Positions 44,965 through 53,365 of a stretch of 64,000 nt of DNA are shown in pieces. The number at the start of each line of letters is the position of its first letter. Positions within the stretch are counted from its first letter, which is position 1. Under the pieces are notes generated by a model that was given only the letters and a program-made list of their open reading frames with translations, had not been told where the DNA came from and made no database searches. The position numbers and the translations under genes were made by a program. Origin of the DNA: JAODBQ01 sp047602055. Its GTDB lineage: Bacteria > Actinomycetota > Acidimicrobiia > Acidimicrobiales > Ilumatobacteraceae. The stretch lies in NCBI GenBank assembly GCA_047602055.1, contig JASGIG010000001.1, positions 3,348,001-3,412,000 of the forward strand, written 5' to 3'.

Positions 44965-47039
44965 CCCCGTCGCGAACGTCGGCGAAGCGCTGGCCGGCGG
45001 CGACGAGCTGCTCCAGCAGCGGCGCCGGGGTCCACTGCGGGCCGGCGCTGGCGGTCAGCTCGTGCAGGCGGGCGAGGATCTTGTCGAGGCCGATCTGGTC
45101 GGCGTACCACATCGGGCCGCCGCGGTACGCGGGCCAGTTGTAGCCGCTGATCCAGATGACGTCGATGTCCGACGCCCTGATCGCCTTGCGCTCGGCGAGG
45201 ATCTTCGCGCCCTCGTTGATCATCGGGTAGATCAGCCGCTCGACGATCTCGTCCTGCGTGAACGTCCGCGCCGGGCGGCCGCTGCGCTCGGCCAGCTCGC
45301 GCACGATCTGCTCGGTCACCGGCGATGGGCTGCCGACACGGTTGGCGTCGTAGTCGTAGTAGCCGGCGCCGGTCTTCTGGCCGCGGCGGTCCAGCTCGCA
45401 CAGCCGGTCGCGCAGCGTCTCGCCCTTGGAGCGCTCCTTGACCCAGCCGATGTCCAGCCCGGCCAGGTCCATCATCTGGAACGGGCCCATCGCGAAGCCG
45501 AACTCGTACAGGGCGCGGTCGACGTCCCACGGCATCGCTCCCTCGTCGAGCAGCGCCTGGGCCTCGCGGCCGCGCTGGGCGAGCATGCGGTTGCCGACGA
45601 AGCCGGGGCACACGCCGACCAGCGCGGCGAGCTTGCCGATCTTCTTGCTGATCTGCATCGAGGTGTTGATCACCTCCTTCGAGGTGTGGTCGGCGCGCAC
45701 CACCTCGACGAGGCGCATCACGTTCGCCGGCGAGAAGAAGTGCAGGCCGATCACCGACTCCGGGCGGCTCGTCACCGCGGCGATCTCGTCGATGTTCAGG
45801 CCGCTGGTGTTCGTCGCCAGGATCGCCCCGGGCTTGCAGATCGCGTCGAGCTTGGTGAACACGTCCTGCTTGACGTCCATCCGCTCGAACACCGCCTCGA
45901 TCACAAGGTCGGCCGAGGCCAGGTCGTCGAGCGACAGCGTGCCGGTGATCATCCCCATCCGCCGGTCGACGTCCTCCATCGGGAACCGCCCGTTGCGCGC
46001 GCTGCGCTCGTAGTTGGCGCGGACGACGGCGAGGCCGCGGTCGAGCGCTTCCTGCTTGGTCTCGACGATCGTCACCGGGATGCCGGCGTTGACGAAGTTC
46101 ATGGCGATGCCGCCGCCCATCGTGCCGGCACCGATGATGCCGACGGTGTGGACCGGGATCGTCGGCGTGCTCGGCGGCACGTCGGGGATCTTCCACACCT
46201 CGCGCTCGGCGAAGAACACGTAGCGCTGCGCCGCCGACTCCGAGCTGGTGACCAGCCCGCCGAACAGCCGGCGCTCCTCGGCGAGGCCCTCGGCGAACGG
46301 CAGGTTGACTGCCGCCTCGACGGTCTGGATGATCGCCTCCGGCGCCTTGAAGCCCCGGAACCTCTTGGCGTTGGCGGCGCGGAACGCGGCGAGCTCCTCC
46401 GCCGGCATCGGCTCCACCGGCCGGTCGCTGATCTTGACGAGCGGTGCGCCCTCGGCGACGAGGCGGCGGGCGTAGGCGACGGCGTCGCCGCGCAGCGACC
46501 CCTCCCCCGCCAGCTCGTCGACGAGGCCCATCGCCAGGCACTCCTGCGCGGGGACGTGACTGCCGGTGGTCATCATCTCCAGCGCCTTGCGCGGTCCGGT
46601 GATGCGCGGCAGGCGCTGCGTGCCGCCGGCGCCGGGCAGCAGCCCGAGGTTGACCTCGGGCAGGCCGCACTTCGCGCTCGGCACGGCGATGCGGTAATGG
46701 GCGCACAGCGCCACCTCGAGACCGCCGCCGAGGGCGGTGCCGTGGATCGCGGCGACGACCGGCTTCGGCGAGCTTCTCCATCATCTCCTGGACGTCGAAC
46801 AGGCTGGCCCCCTTCGAGGCCCCGCCGAACTCGGAGATGTCGGCGCCGGCGATGAACGTGCGGCCGCCGCAGATCAGCACGATCGCCGTCGCCGCGTCGT
46901 CGGCGATCGCCGCCTCGAAACCCTCGTAGAGCCCGTCGCGCACGTTGGCGCTCAGCGCGTTGACCGGCGGCGAATCGATGGTGATGACGGCGACGTCACC
47001 GTCGAGCGTGAGATCGGTGACCTCGTTGACGACGGACAT
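44945..47039 (-). CDS. fatty-acid oxidation multienzyme: enoyl-CoA hydratase / 3-hydroxyacyl-CoA dehydrogenase (frame break near 46766)
   Basis: This FadJ/FadB-type protein couples hydration of enoyl-CoA to oxidation of 3-hydroxyacyl-CoA. The N-terminal crotonase domain has TFIAGADISEFGG (oxyanion loop) and CGLPEVNLGLLPGAGGTQRL (catalytic Glu). The dehydrogenase domain has GIIGAGTMGGGIAMNFVNAG (NAD loop), IGLHFFSPANVM and VGVCPGFVGNRM. A C-terminal helical domain completes it. One extra base near 46766 splits the crotonase domain; corrected length is 2094 nt (697 residues), normal for the family. ATG 47039 has AGGAG upstream. It is divergent from the helicase across a pair of palindromic boxes. 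Confidence 0.85.
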
Positions 47040-47096
47040 GGGGAGCTCCTCTGCAGTGGGCCGACCGGCTGAGCGTGCCGGTCCGGCGCGATCGGT

Positions 47097-47167
47097 CGTC
47101 AACCTACGAACTTGACGCCCGATCCGGCCGATCGACCCTGATCCGACGTCAACCTTCCAACTTGACG
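47097..47167. promoter_or_regulatory. paired CGTCAA...TTGACG boxes in a divergent gap
   Basis: CGTCAACCTACGAACTTGACG (47097-47117, written here in two halves CGTCAACC and GAACTTGACG around TAC) and an almost identical copy at 47147-47167 are each inverted repeats with 6-bp arms. They lie exactly 50 bases apart, between the fatty-acid oxidation gene and the helicase gene. Their position suits control of both promoters. Confidence 0.55.
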
Positions 47168-47193
47168 CCTGAACGAACCACACTGAACCTGTC

Positions 47194-49698
47194 ATGAGCG
47201 CGCTGACCGACCTGCTGCCGCCGCCGGGATCGGATCCGGTCGCCGTACTCGACGCGTTCGCCGCGTGGGCGGAGGCCGGCGGGCGTCCGCTGTACGCGCA
47301 CCAGGAGGAAGCGGCGCTGGCGCTCGCCGCCGGCGACCACGTCGTGCTGGCCACGCCGACCGGGTCGGGCAAGAGCCTCGTCGCCGTCGCCGGGATCCTG
47401 TTGGCCCGCAACGCCGGGCGCCGGGCGGTGTGGACCGCACCGATCAAGGCGCTCGTCGCCGAGAAGTTCTTCGACCTCGTCGACCTGCTCGGCGCCGACG
47501 AGGTCGGGCTGGCGACGGGCGACGCGGCGATCAACGCCGCCGCCCCGGTGCTGGTGTGCACCGCCGAGGTCCTCGCCAACCAGGCGCTGACGACCGGACC
47601 GGCGAGCGACGTCGGCTTCGCCTGCCTCGACGAGTTCCACTACTACGGCGAGCCCGACCGCGGCTGGGCGTGGCAGGTGCCGCTGCTGGAGCTGACGCAC
47701 TGCCAGTTCCTGCTGGCCTCGGCGACGCTCGGCGACATGACCGCGATCACCACCGACCTCGAAGAACGCTCCGGCCGTCCCGTCACGTCGGTGACCTCCG
47801 TACACCGCCCGACCCCGCTGTACCACCAGTGGCGGATGGCCACCGTCGCCGACAGCGTCAAGGAGGCCGTCGACGACGGGCTGTCACCGGTCTACGTCGT
47901 GCACGCCAACCAGGCCGCGGCGATCGAGCGGGCGCAGGCGCTCGTCAGCCTCAACGTCACCACCCGCGCCCAGCGCGAAGCCATCGCCGAGGCGCTGCGC
48001 GGCGTGCGCCTCGGCCACGGCTTCGGGGCGACGCTCGACCGCCTGCTGCGCAACGGCGTCGGCGTGCACCACGCCGGGATGCTCCCCCGCTACCGCCGCC
48101 TCGTTGAGCGCCTCGCCGGTCAGGGCCTGCTGCCGGTGATCTGCGGGACGGACACGCTCGGCGTCGGCGTCAACATCCCGATCCGCACGGTGCTGATGAC
48201 CGCGCTCACCAAGTTCGACGGCCACCGCGTCCGGCGCTTCACGGTCCGCGAGTTCCACCAGCTCGCCGGGCGCGCCGGGCGGCCCGGGTTCGACCCGGAC
48301 GGGCACGTGTGGGTGCAGGCACCCGAGCACGTCATCGAGAACGCGAAGGCGTTGTCGCGGGCCGGCGACGATCCGAAGGCACGGCGCAAGGCCGCCAAGG
48401 CCAAGCCGCCGGAGGGCTTCGTGCACTACGACGAGGCGGCGATGCAGCGGCTCGTCGACGGCACGCCGGAGGCGCTGACGTCTCGGTTCCGGGTGACCGC
48501 CGACCTCGTCGCCGGCGTGCTGTCGCGTCCCGACGGCCCGGCCGCCCTGAAGCACCTGCTGCGCACCAACCACGATCCCGAGCCGCGCCGGCGCCAGCAC
48601 CGCCGCCGGGCGATCGCCATCTACCGCAGCCTCGAAGCGGCCGGCGTCGCCGAACGGGTGCGCGACGAACGCGGCCGCTGCGCCGGCGTGCGCGTCGGCT
48701 CGCTGGTCGACGGCGAGGACGAGCGCAGCGCGCTGCGCTTGTCCTCGCCGCTGACGACCTTCGCGATCGAGGCGATCGCCACGTTCGACCGCGACGACCC
48801 CGGCTACATCGCCGACGTGGTCAGCGTCGTCGAGTCCGTGCTGGAGGATCCCCGCCAGATCCTGTTCGCCCAGCAGAACGCGGCGAAGGCCGCCGAGGTG
48901 GCCCGCCTCAAGGCCGACTTCGTCCCCTACGAGGAACGGCTGGAACGGCTCGAATCGATCTCGTGGCCGAAGCCGCTGGCGGAGCTGCTGGCCACGCTGT
49001 TCGCCACCTACCGGGCGCACCACCCGTGGCTGACGTCCGAGCCGTCGCCGAAGTCGATCGTGCGCGAGATGCTGGAAGCCGGCGACAGCTTCGCCACGTT
49101 CGTGCGCCGCTACCGCCTCGATCGCAGCGAAGGCCTCGTGCTGCGCTACCTCACCGACGCGTGGCGCACGCTCGATCGCTCGCTGCCCGACGACGTCTAC
49201 ACCGACGAGCTCGAGGACGTCGTCGAGTGGCTCGGCGAGCTGATCCGGGCCACCGACGCGACGCTGCTCGACGAGTGGACCCTGCTCGCCGGGCGTCCCG
49301 TGCACGACCACCTCGCCCCCGACGCAACGGATGTGGCTCGGGCGTTCCCGCCGCCGGCGTGGCGCACCGCGGTGCGCACCGCGGCGTTCGGCTGGGTCGA
49401 GCTGCTGGCGACGCGCTCGTACGCGGCGCTGGCCGAGCGCAGCGGCTGGACCGAGGACGCACTACAGGAGGCGATGGCGCCCTACTGGGACGAGTACGAC
49501 GAGATCCGCACCGACGGCGACGCCCGCTCGAAGGCTTGCTTCGACGTCGCCGAGGCACCGGGGCGTTGGGTCGTCACCCAGCGCCTCGCCGACCCCGACG
49601 GCGACGGCGAGTGGCGCTTCGTCGCCACCGTCGACCTCACCGCCGCGGAGGCCGAGGGCGCGCCGACGCTCCAGCTGGATTCCCTCGCGCGGTTCTGA
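47194..49698 (+). CDS. Ski2/Mtr4-like DEAD/DEAH-box helicase with DUF3516
   Basis: This is an 834-residue superfamily 2 helicase. Motif I ATPTGSGKSLVA (residues ~50-61), motif Ia TAPIKALVAEKFF, motif II CLDEFHYYG (DEFH rather than DExD), motif III LASATLG, and motifs V/VI in CGTDTLGVGVNIPI and QLAGRAGRPG are all in order. The remaining half matches the actinobacterial DUF3516 helicases. Motif II DEFH and the long C-terminal helical region put it near Ski2-like RNA helicases; the target is unknown. Preceded by the paired boxes and divergent from the fatty-acid oxidation gene. Confidence 0.88.
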   Translation: MSALTDLLPPPGSDPVAVLDAFAAWAEAGGRPLYAHQEEAALALAAGDHVVLATPTGSGKSLVAVAGILLARNAGRRAVWTAPIKALVAEKFFDLVDLLGADEVGLATGDAAINAAAPVLVCTAEVLANQALTTGPASDVGFACLDEFHYYGEPDRGWAWQVPLLELTHCQFLLASATLGDMTAITTDLEERSGRPVTSVTSVHRPTPLYHQWRMATVADSVKEAVDDGLSPVYVVHANQAAAIERAQALVSLNVTTRAQREAIAEALRGVRLGHGFGATLDRLLRNGVGVHHAGMLPRYRRLVERLAGQGLLPVICGTDTLGVGVNIPIRTVLMTALTKFDGHRVRRFTVREFHQLAGRAGRPGFDPDGHVWVQAPEHVIENAKALSRAGDDPKARRKAAKAKPPEGFVHYDEAAMQRLVDGTPEALTSRFRVTADLVAGVLSRPDGPAALKHLLRTNHDPEPRRRQHRRRAIAIYRSLEAAGVAERVRDERGRCAGVRVGSLVDGEDERSALRLSSPLTTFAIEAIATFDRDDPGYIADVVSVVESVLEDPRQILFAQQNAAKAAEVARLKADFVPYEERLERLESISWPKPLAELLATLFATYRAHHPWLTSEPSPKSIVREMLEAGDSFATFVRRYRLDRSEGLVLRYLTDAWRTLDRSLPDDVYTDELEDVVEWLGELIRATDATLLDEWTLLAGRPVHDHLAPDATDVARAFPPPAWRTAVRTAAFGWVELLATRSYAALAERSGWTEDALQEAMAPYWDEYDEIRTDGDARSKACFDVAEAPGRWVVTQRLADPDGDGEWRFVATVDLTAAEAEGAPTLQLDSLARF

Positions 49699-50158
49699 CG
49701 TCCGGCCCGGCCCGCCGCAGGGCGACGAGCACAAGCACGCCGACGCCGGCGGCGATCACCCCGCCGACGACGTCCCGCGCCGTCTGCGACGCGAGCTTCA
49801 TGACGAACAGGTACACCAGCGAGGCGACGAGCAGCACCATCCATGTGCTGGCCCGCTTGCCGGTCCGCCATGCGTGACCGATGAACACGACGTTCCACAT
49901 CACGTGCCCGGAGTACGGCCAGTCCAGCGCGAGGGCGACCACGCTGACGACGACCATGCCCACGCCGGCGAGCCGCCAGGCGAACGGCAGCTCCGAGCGG
50001 AACTGGACGACGTAGGCGATCCCGATGCCGAACAGCGGGAAGACGTACCAGTACAGCGCAGTCGTCGGTGGGGAGACGCCGAGCGCCAGCGCCGCGCTGG
50101 CGACGGTGGCCAGGGCCAGCAGTCGCCAGTTCGGTCGAGCGGGCGCAGCAGCAGGCAT
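49637..50158 (-). CDS. multi-pass membrane protein of unknown function
   Basis: This is a 173-residue protein with about four membrane helices: LLALATVASAALALGV, ALYWYVFPLFGIGIAYVV, GVGMVVVSVVALAL and WMVLLVASLVYLFV plus VVGGVIAAGVGVLVLVAL. An Arg-rich tail follows. It resembles small 2TM/SdpI-like actinobacterial membrane proteins but I cannot name a family. The tail overlaps the end of the converging helicase gene by 62 bases; the real stop could be earlier if an indel is present. Confidence 0.6.
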   Translation of the reverse strand: MPAAAPARPNWRLLALATVASAALALGVSPPTTALYWYVFPLFGIGIAYVVQFRSELPFAWRLAGVGMVVVSVVALALDWPYSGHVMWNVVFIGHAWRTGKRASTWMVLLVASLVYLFVMKLASQTARDVVGGVIAAGVGVLVLVALRRAGPDVRTARGNPAGASARPRPPRR

Positions 50159-50182
50159 GGGGCGAGTGTGCCGGGACGCGGT

Positions 50183-51157
50183 TCAGGGACGGATGACGAG
50201 CTTGCCGACGTGCTCGTCGCGGGCCAGCGCAGCGTGCGCCGCGGGCACCTCGTCCAACGCGTACTCGGCGTGCACGTGGGGCACGACTGCGCCCGAGGCG
50301 ACCGCCGGCGCCAGGTCACGCCATGCGGCCTGGACGACAGCGGCGCGCTCGTCGGCCGTGCGGGTGCGGAACGTCGCGCCGATCAGGCTGATGCGCTTGC
50401 GGGCCAGCTCGTCGAGGTCGATCGTCGCCGTGCGGCCGCCGAGACGACCGACCTGGACGATGCGGCCGAGCACCGCCGCCGCAGCCACGTTGTCGGACAG
50501 CGCCGCCGCGCCGACGTTGTCGACGATGACGTCGACGCCGCGCGAGCCGGTCAGCTCCTCCACCGTCGCGACGAGTCGATCGGGAGCGACGACGTGGAAC
50601 CGGTCGTCGCCGATCAGCTCCTCCAGTTGGGCGCGCTTGGCCGCCGAACGCGACGTGCCGACGACGGTCGCTGCGCCGAGATGCAGCGCGATGCGGACGC
50701 CGACCACGCCGACGCCCGACGACGCGGCGTTGACCACGACGTGCTGACCGCCGGTGAGGCCGCCGTGCGTGACGAGCGCATCGTGCATCGTCGCCAGCGC
50801 CACCGGCAGCGCGCCGGCGGCGACCTCGTCGAGACCGGCCGGCACGGCCATCGCCAACACCGCCGGCACGATCGCCAGCTCGGCGAAGCCAGCACCCATC
50901 GACATCACCCGATCGCCGACCTGGAAGCCGTCGACGCCCGGCCCGACGGCGACGACCGTGCCGGCGAGCTCGCTCCCCGCGCCGAAGCGGGTTGCCGTCG
51001 CCTGGCGGTGATACGCGCCGGCGGTGATCGCCAGGTCGGCGCGGTTGACGCCGGCGGCCACCACACGCACCAGCAGTTGCCCGCGCCCCGGCTCGGGGTC
51101 CGGCACGACGTCCACCACGAGCTGCTTGGCCTGCGGATCGACGAGGACGGCGCGCAT
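50183..51157 (-). CDS. NADPH:quinone oxidoreductase-like (zinc-independent MDR)
   Basis: This is a 324-residue medium-chain reductase of the quinone-oxidoreductase branch. The GroES-like N-terminus has VVAAGVNRADLAITAGAYH and GSELAGTVVAVGPGV. No zinc ligands are seen. The cofactor region reads VVNAASSGVGVVGVRIALHL. The C-terminus is LARDEHVGKLVIRP, typical of QOR enzymes. ATG 51157 fits the first strand. It reduces a quinone or enone with NADPH; specificity unknown. The DinB-fold gene lies upstream on the same strand with a 35-base gap. Confidence 0.87.
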   Translation of the reverse strand: MRAVLVDPQAKQLVVDVVPDPEPGRGQLLVRVVAAGVNRADLAITAGAYHRQATATRFGAGSELAGTVVAVGPGVDGFQVGDRVMSMGAGFAELAIVPAVLAMAVPAGLDEVAAGALPVALATMHDALVTHGGLTGGQHVVVNAASSGVGVVGVRIALHLGAATVVGTSRSAAKRAQLEELIGDDRFHVVAPDRLVATVEELTGSRGVDVIVDNVGAAALSDNVAAAAVLGRIVQVGRLGGRTATIDLDELARKRISLIGATFRTRTADERAAVVQAAWRDLAPAVASGAVVPHVHAEYALDEVPAAHAALARDEHVGKLVIRP

Positions 51158-51192
51158 CCCGGCACGCTACGGGGACGCGGCGTCCGCCGGCC

Positions 51193-51747
51193 TCACGGGG
51201 TGCGACCGATGAACGCGAGGAACTTGGTCTGCACGTCGGCGTCGTCGGGCACGGCGACGCGCGGGCCGTACTGGCCGCTCTGGCGCATCGCCTCCTCCAT
51301 CCCGGTCATGCCGGCGAGCAGATCGGCGCAGCGCTGCGGGTCGAGCGTCTCGTCCTGCCCGGTAGCGCGAGCGAGGTCCCAGCGGTGCATGAACACGTCG
51401 GACGTGTAGATCATCTCGATCGCCCGGCCGAGCGTCATGACGCCGAGGTGCGGCAGGTCGTGCTCGCGCTCGGCCACGGCGGGGTCGTCGAGCAACGCCT
51501 GCACCGCATCGCAGTGCGTGCGCCACGCGCCCACCGGGTCGTCGTCGACCGACGGGCCGGCCGGGAGCGTGATCCCGGCCGCGCCCTGCAGGAACGCGGG
51601 CAGCCATTCGACGAGGTGGCGCACGACGTCGCGCGCCACCCATCCCGCCGGTGGCGCCGGGAGGTCCCATGCGTCCGGCGCGGCGGCCTCGACCGTCGCC
51701 GTGAACTCGGCGGCGACCCGGCGATGGCCGTCGGCCGACGTGGCCAT
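51193..51747 (-). CDS. DinB/maleylpyruvate-isomerase-type protein (TIGR03086-like)
   Basis: This 184-residue four-helix-bundle protein is of the DinB/MDMPI superfamily, in which three histidines can bind a metal. DVVRHLVEWLPAFL and the YTSDVFMHRWDLARATG motif are the hallmarks of mycothiol-linked actinobacterial members. It follows the AHSA1-type gene with a one-base overlap and completes an ArsR-led operon. May act in thiol-dependent detoxification; this is inference from the family. Confidence 0.78.
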   Translation of the reverse strand: MATSADGHRRVAAEFTATVEAAAPDAWDLPAPPAGWVARDVVRHLVEWLPAFLQGAAGITLPAGPSVDDDPVGAWRTHCDAVQALLDDPAVAEREHDLPHLGVMTLGRAIEMIYTSDVFMHRWDLARATGQDETLDPQRCADLLAGMTGMEEAMRQSGQYGPRVAVPDDADVQTKFLAFIGRTP

Positions 51748-52232
51748 CACAGCTCCCCGACGAGCGCGTCGAGCTTGGCGTAGCCCTCGTCGACACCGGT
51801 CTCCATCCCGCTGGCCAGCCACTGGTCGCGACCCTCGAAGCTGTCGACGAGCGACTGGGTGTGCAGCCGCGTCCGGCCGTCACCGAGGTCCTCGAACCAC
51901 AGCGTCTCCAGTGCGACGTCGTCGGGCATGCCGTCGAACGTGGACGTCTGGACGATGCGGTCCTGGCCGACCTCGTGGAAGCAGCCGTGGAACCCGTACT
52001 CCTCGCCATCGCGCTCGGCGACGTAGCGCCACCGGCCGCCGGTGGTGGCATCCCAGTCGACGATCCGCGTGTTCATCCCGTTCGGCCCGACCCAGCGGAC
52101 GAACAGCTCCGGCTCGGTGTGGGCGCGCATCAGCTGCGCGGGCGTGGCGTCGAAGTCACGGGTCGTGCGGATGACCGGGACGGTGGGGTCGGCCTCGATG
52201 GCGACCTGGTGGCGGTGGCTGGCTGCGCTCAT
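51747..52232 (-). CDS. SRPBCC / AHSA1-type protein
   Basis: This is a 161-residue START-like domain. IRTTRDFDATPAQLMRAHTE, FVRWVGPNGM, GGRWRYVAERDGEEYGFHG and the TLWFEDLGDGRTRLHTQS strand are characteristic of Activator of Hsp90 ATPase homologue 1-like proteins. These hydrophobic-pocket proteins are regularly encoded after ArsR regulators in actinobacteria. Its ATG overlaps the ArsR stop (ATGA). Confidence 0.85.
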   Translation of the reverse strand: MSAASHRHQVAIEADPTVPVIRTTRDFDATPAQLMRAHTEPELFVRWVGPNGMNTRIVDWDATTGGRWRYVAERDGEEYGFHGCFHEVGQDRIVQTSTFDGMPDDVALETLWFEDLGDGRTRLHTQSLVDSFEGRDQWLASGMETGVDEGYAKLDALVGEL

Positions 52233-52612
52233 GATGCTGCTCCTCGGGTTCGTGTCCGGTGGCCGGATCGGTGGTGTTCGGATCTGTCGTCGTCACGGAT
52301 CTCGGCGAGCACGGCGTCGAGGCGTTCGTAGCGCTCCTCGGCCTGGCGGCGATAGCGCTCGATCCACTTCGTGGCGAGGTCGAACACCTCGGCCTCGAGG
52401 TGGCACGGTCGCCGCTGCGCGTCCTTGCGCTGGCTCACCAGGCCGGCGTCGGCGAGCACCTTGATGTGCCGTGACACCGCCTGCACCGAGACGTCGTACG
52501 GCTCGGCCAGCTCGCCGACGGTGGCGTCGCCGGCCGCGAGCCGGGCGACGATGCCGCGCCGCGTCGGATCGGCGAGCGCGGCGAACACGCGCGAGAGTTG
52601 GTCGACATCCAT
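52229..52612 (-). CDS. ArsR-family winged-helix regulator
   Basis: This is a 127-residue ArsR protein: LSRVFAALADPTRRGIVARL, VGELAEPYDVSVQAVSRHIK (recognition helix) and KVLADAGLVSQRKDAQRRPC. No metal-binding cysteine pair typical of ArsR/SmtB is seen in the recognition helix, so it likely senses something other than metal. It heads an operon with the AHSA1-like and DinB-fold genes and is divergent from the AhpD-like gene. The GTTGAA boxes between the two are probable operators. Confidence 0.87.
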   Translation of the reverse strand: MDVDQLSRVFAALADPTRRGIVARLAAGDATVGELAEPYDVSVQAVSRHIKVLADAGLVSQRKDAQRRPCHLEAEVFDLATKWIERYRRQAEERYERLDAVLAEIRDDDRSEHHRSGHRTRTRGAAS

Positions 52613-52625
52613 GCAACGAGATCCT

Positions 52626-52689
52626 TCTTCAACTGATTAGTTGAAGAGGCTACGCTCGCTTCACCCCATTGTCAACGATTTGGTTGAAG
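52626..52689. promoter_or_regulatory. two GTTGAA-type inverted repeats between ArsR and the AhpD-like gene
   Basis: TCTTCAACT-GATT-AGTTGAAGA (52626-52647) is a perfect 9+4+9 palindrome. GTCAACGATTTGGTTGAAG (52671-52689) is a looser second copy. They lie 14 and about 60 bases upstream of the ArsR start and within 30-90 bases of the divergent gene, as expected for autoregulation plus divergent control. Confidence 0.65.
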
Positions 52690-52714
52690 AACCTCGACAC
52701 CGAAAGAGCAGACC

Positions 52715-53365
52715 ATGCCCAGACTCCGTGAAGTCCGCCGCTCCGAGACCACCGACGAGCTCACCCTGCGGATGTACGACCGGCTCTTCGGCCCCGACCG
52801 CGACCCGGTCGACGAGCCGGGCACGGCCACCGGCTCCCCGGGCGACTGGTGGACGGTGTTCGCCCTCTCGCCGGACATCCTCAGGCACTCGGTGAGCGGC
52901 TTCACGCTGTACCGCGACCCGAAGCGCAAGCTCGCGCCGGCGCTGCGCGAGCTCGGCCAGACCCGGGCCGGATGGCTGCGCAGCAGCCAGTTCGTCTTCT
53001 CGCAGCACTGCAAGTCGTGCCGCACCGTGGGGATGAGCGACGAGAAGATCTCGGCGATCCCGACGTGGTCGACGTCGCACCTGTTCGACGACCGTGAGCG
53101 CGCCGTGCTGGCCTACACCGACGCCCTCGTCGCCGGCGACGGCCGCGTGCCCGACGCGCTGTTCGACGAGCTGAAGCGGCACTTCGACGACGTCGAGATC
53201 CTCGAGCTCACGTACATCACGTGCATGTACGAGATGCACGCGATCATGAGCAGGGCGCTGCGCCTGGAGTTCGACGACCGCGACGATCCCATCGTCGAGA
53301 TCCCGGGCGACGAGGCGTCACTCGCGGCCGACGTCGGCCGGATGATCAGCGACCCGTCCGCCTGA
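52715..53365 (+). CDS. carboxymuconolactone decarboxylase / AhpD-like protein
   Basis: This 216-residue protein is of the AhpD-like alkylhydroperoxidase fold. QFVFSQHCKSCRTVGMSDEK contains the CxxC redox motif, preceded by the conserved helix with SSQ. The later YTDALVAGDGRVPDALFDEL and LELTYITCMYEMHAIMSR helices complete the fold. Likely a thiol-dependent peroxidase or decarboxylase. The divergent ArsR with two operators suggests stress-induced expression. Its end overlaps the converging SEC-C gene by 20 bases. Confidence 0.83.
   Translation: MPRLREVRRSETTDELTLRMYDRLFGPDRDPVDEPGTATGSPGDWWTVFALSPDILRHSVSGFTLYRDPKRKLAPALRELGQTRAGWLRSSQFVFSQHCKSCRTVGMSDEKISAIPTWSTSHLFDDRERAVLAYTDALVAGDGRVPDALFDELKRHFDDVEILELTYITCMYEMHAIMSRALRLEFDDRDDPIVEIPGDEASLAADVGRMISDPSA

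Noticed and set aside
47884..49311. 475-codon open frame antisense to the helicase
   Set aside because: Low-complexity Val/Glu/Arg/Asp-rich text with no domain, fully opposite a well-supported helicase.
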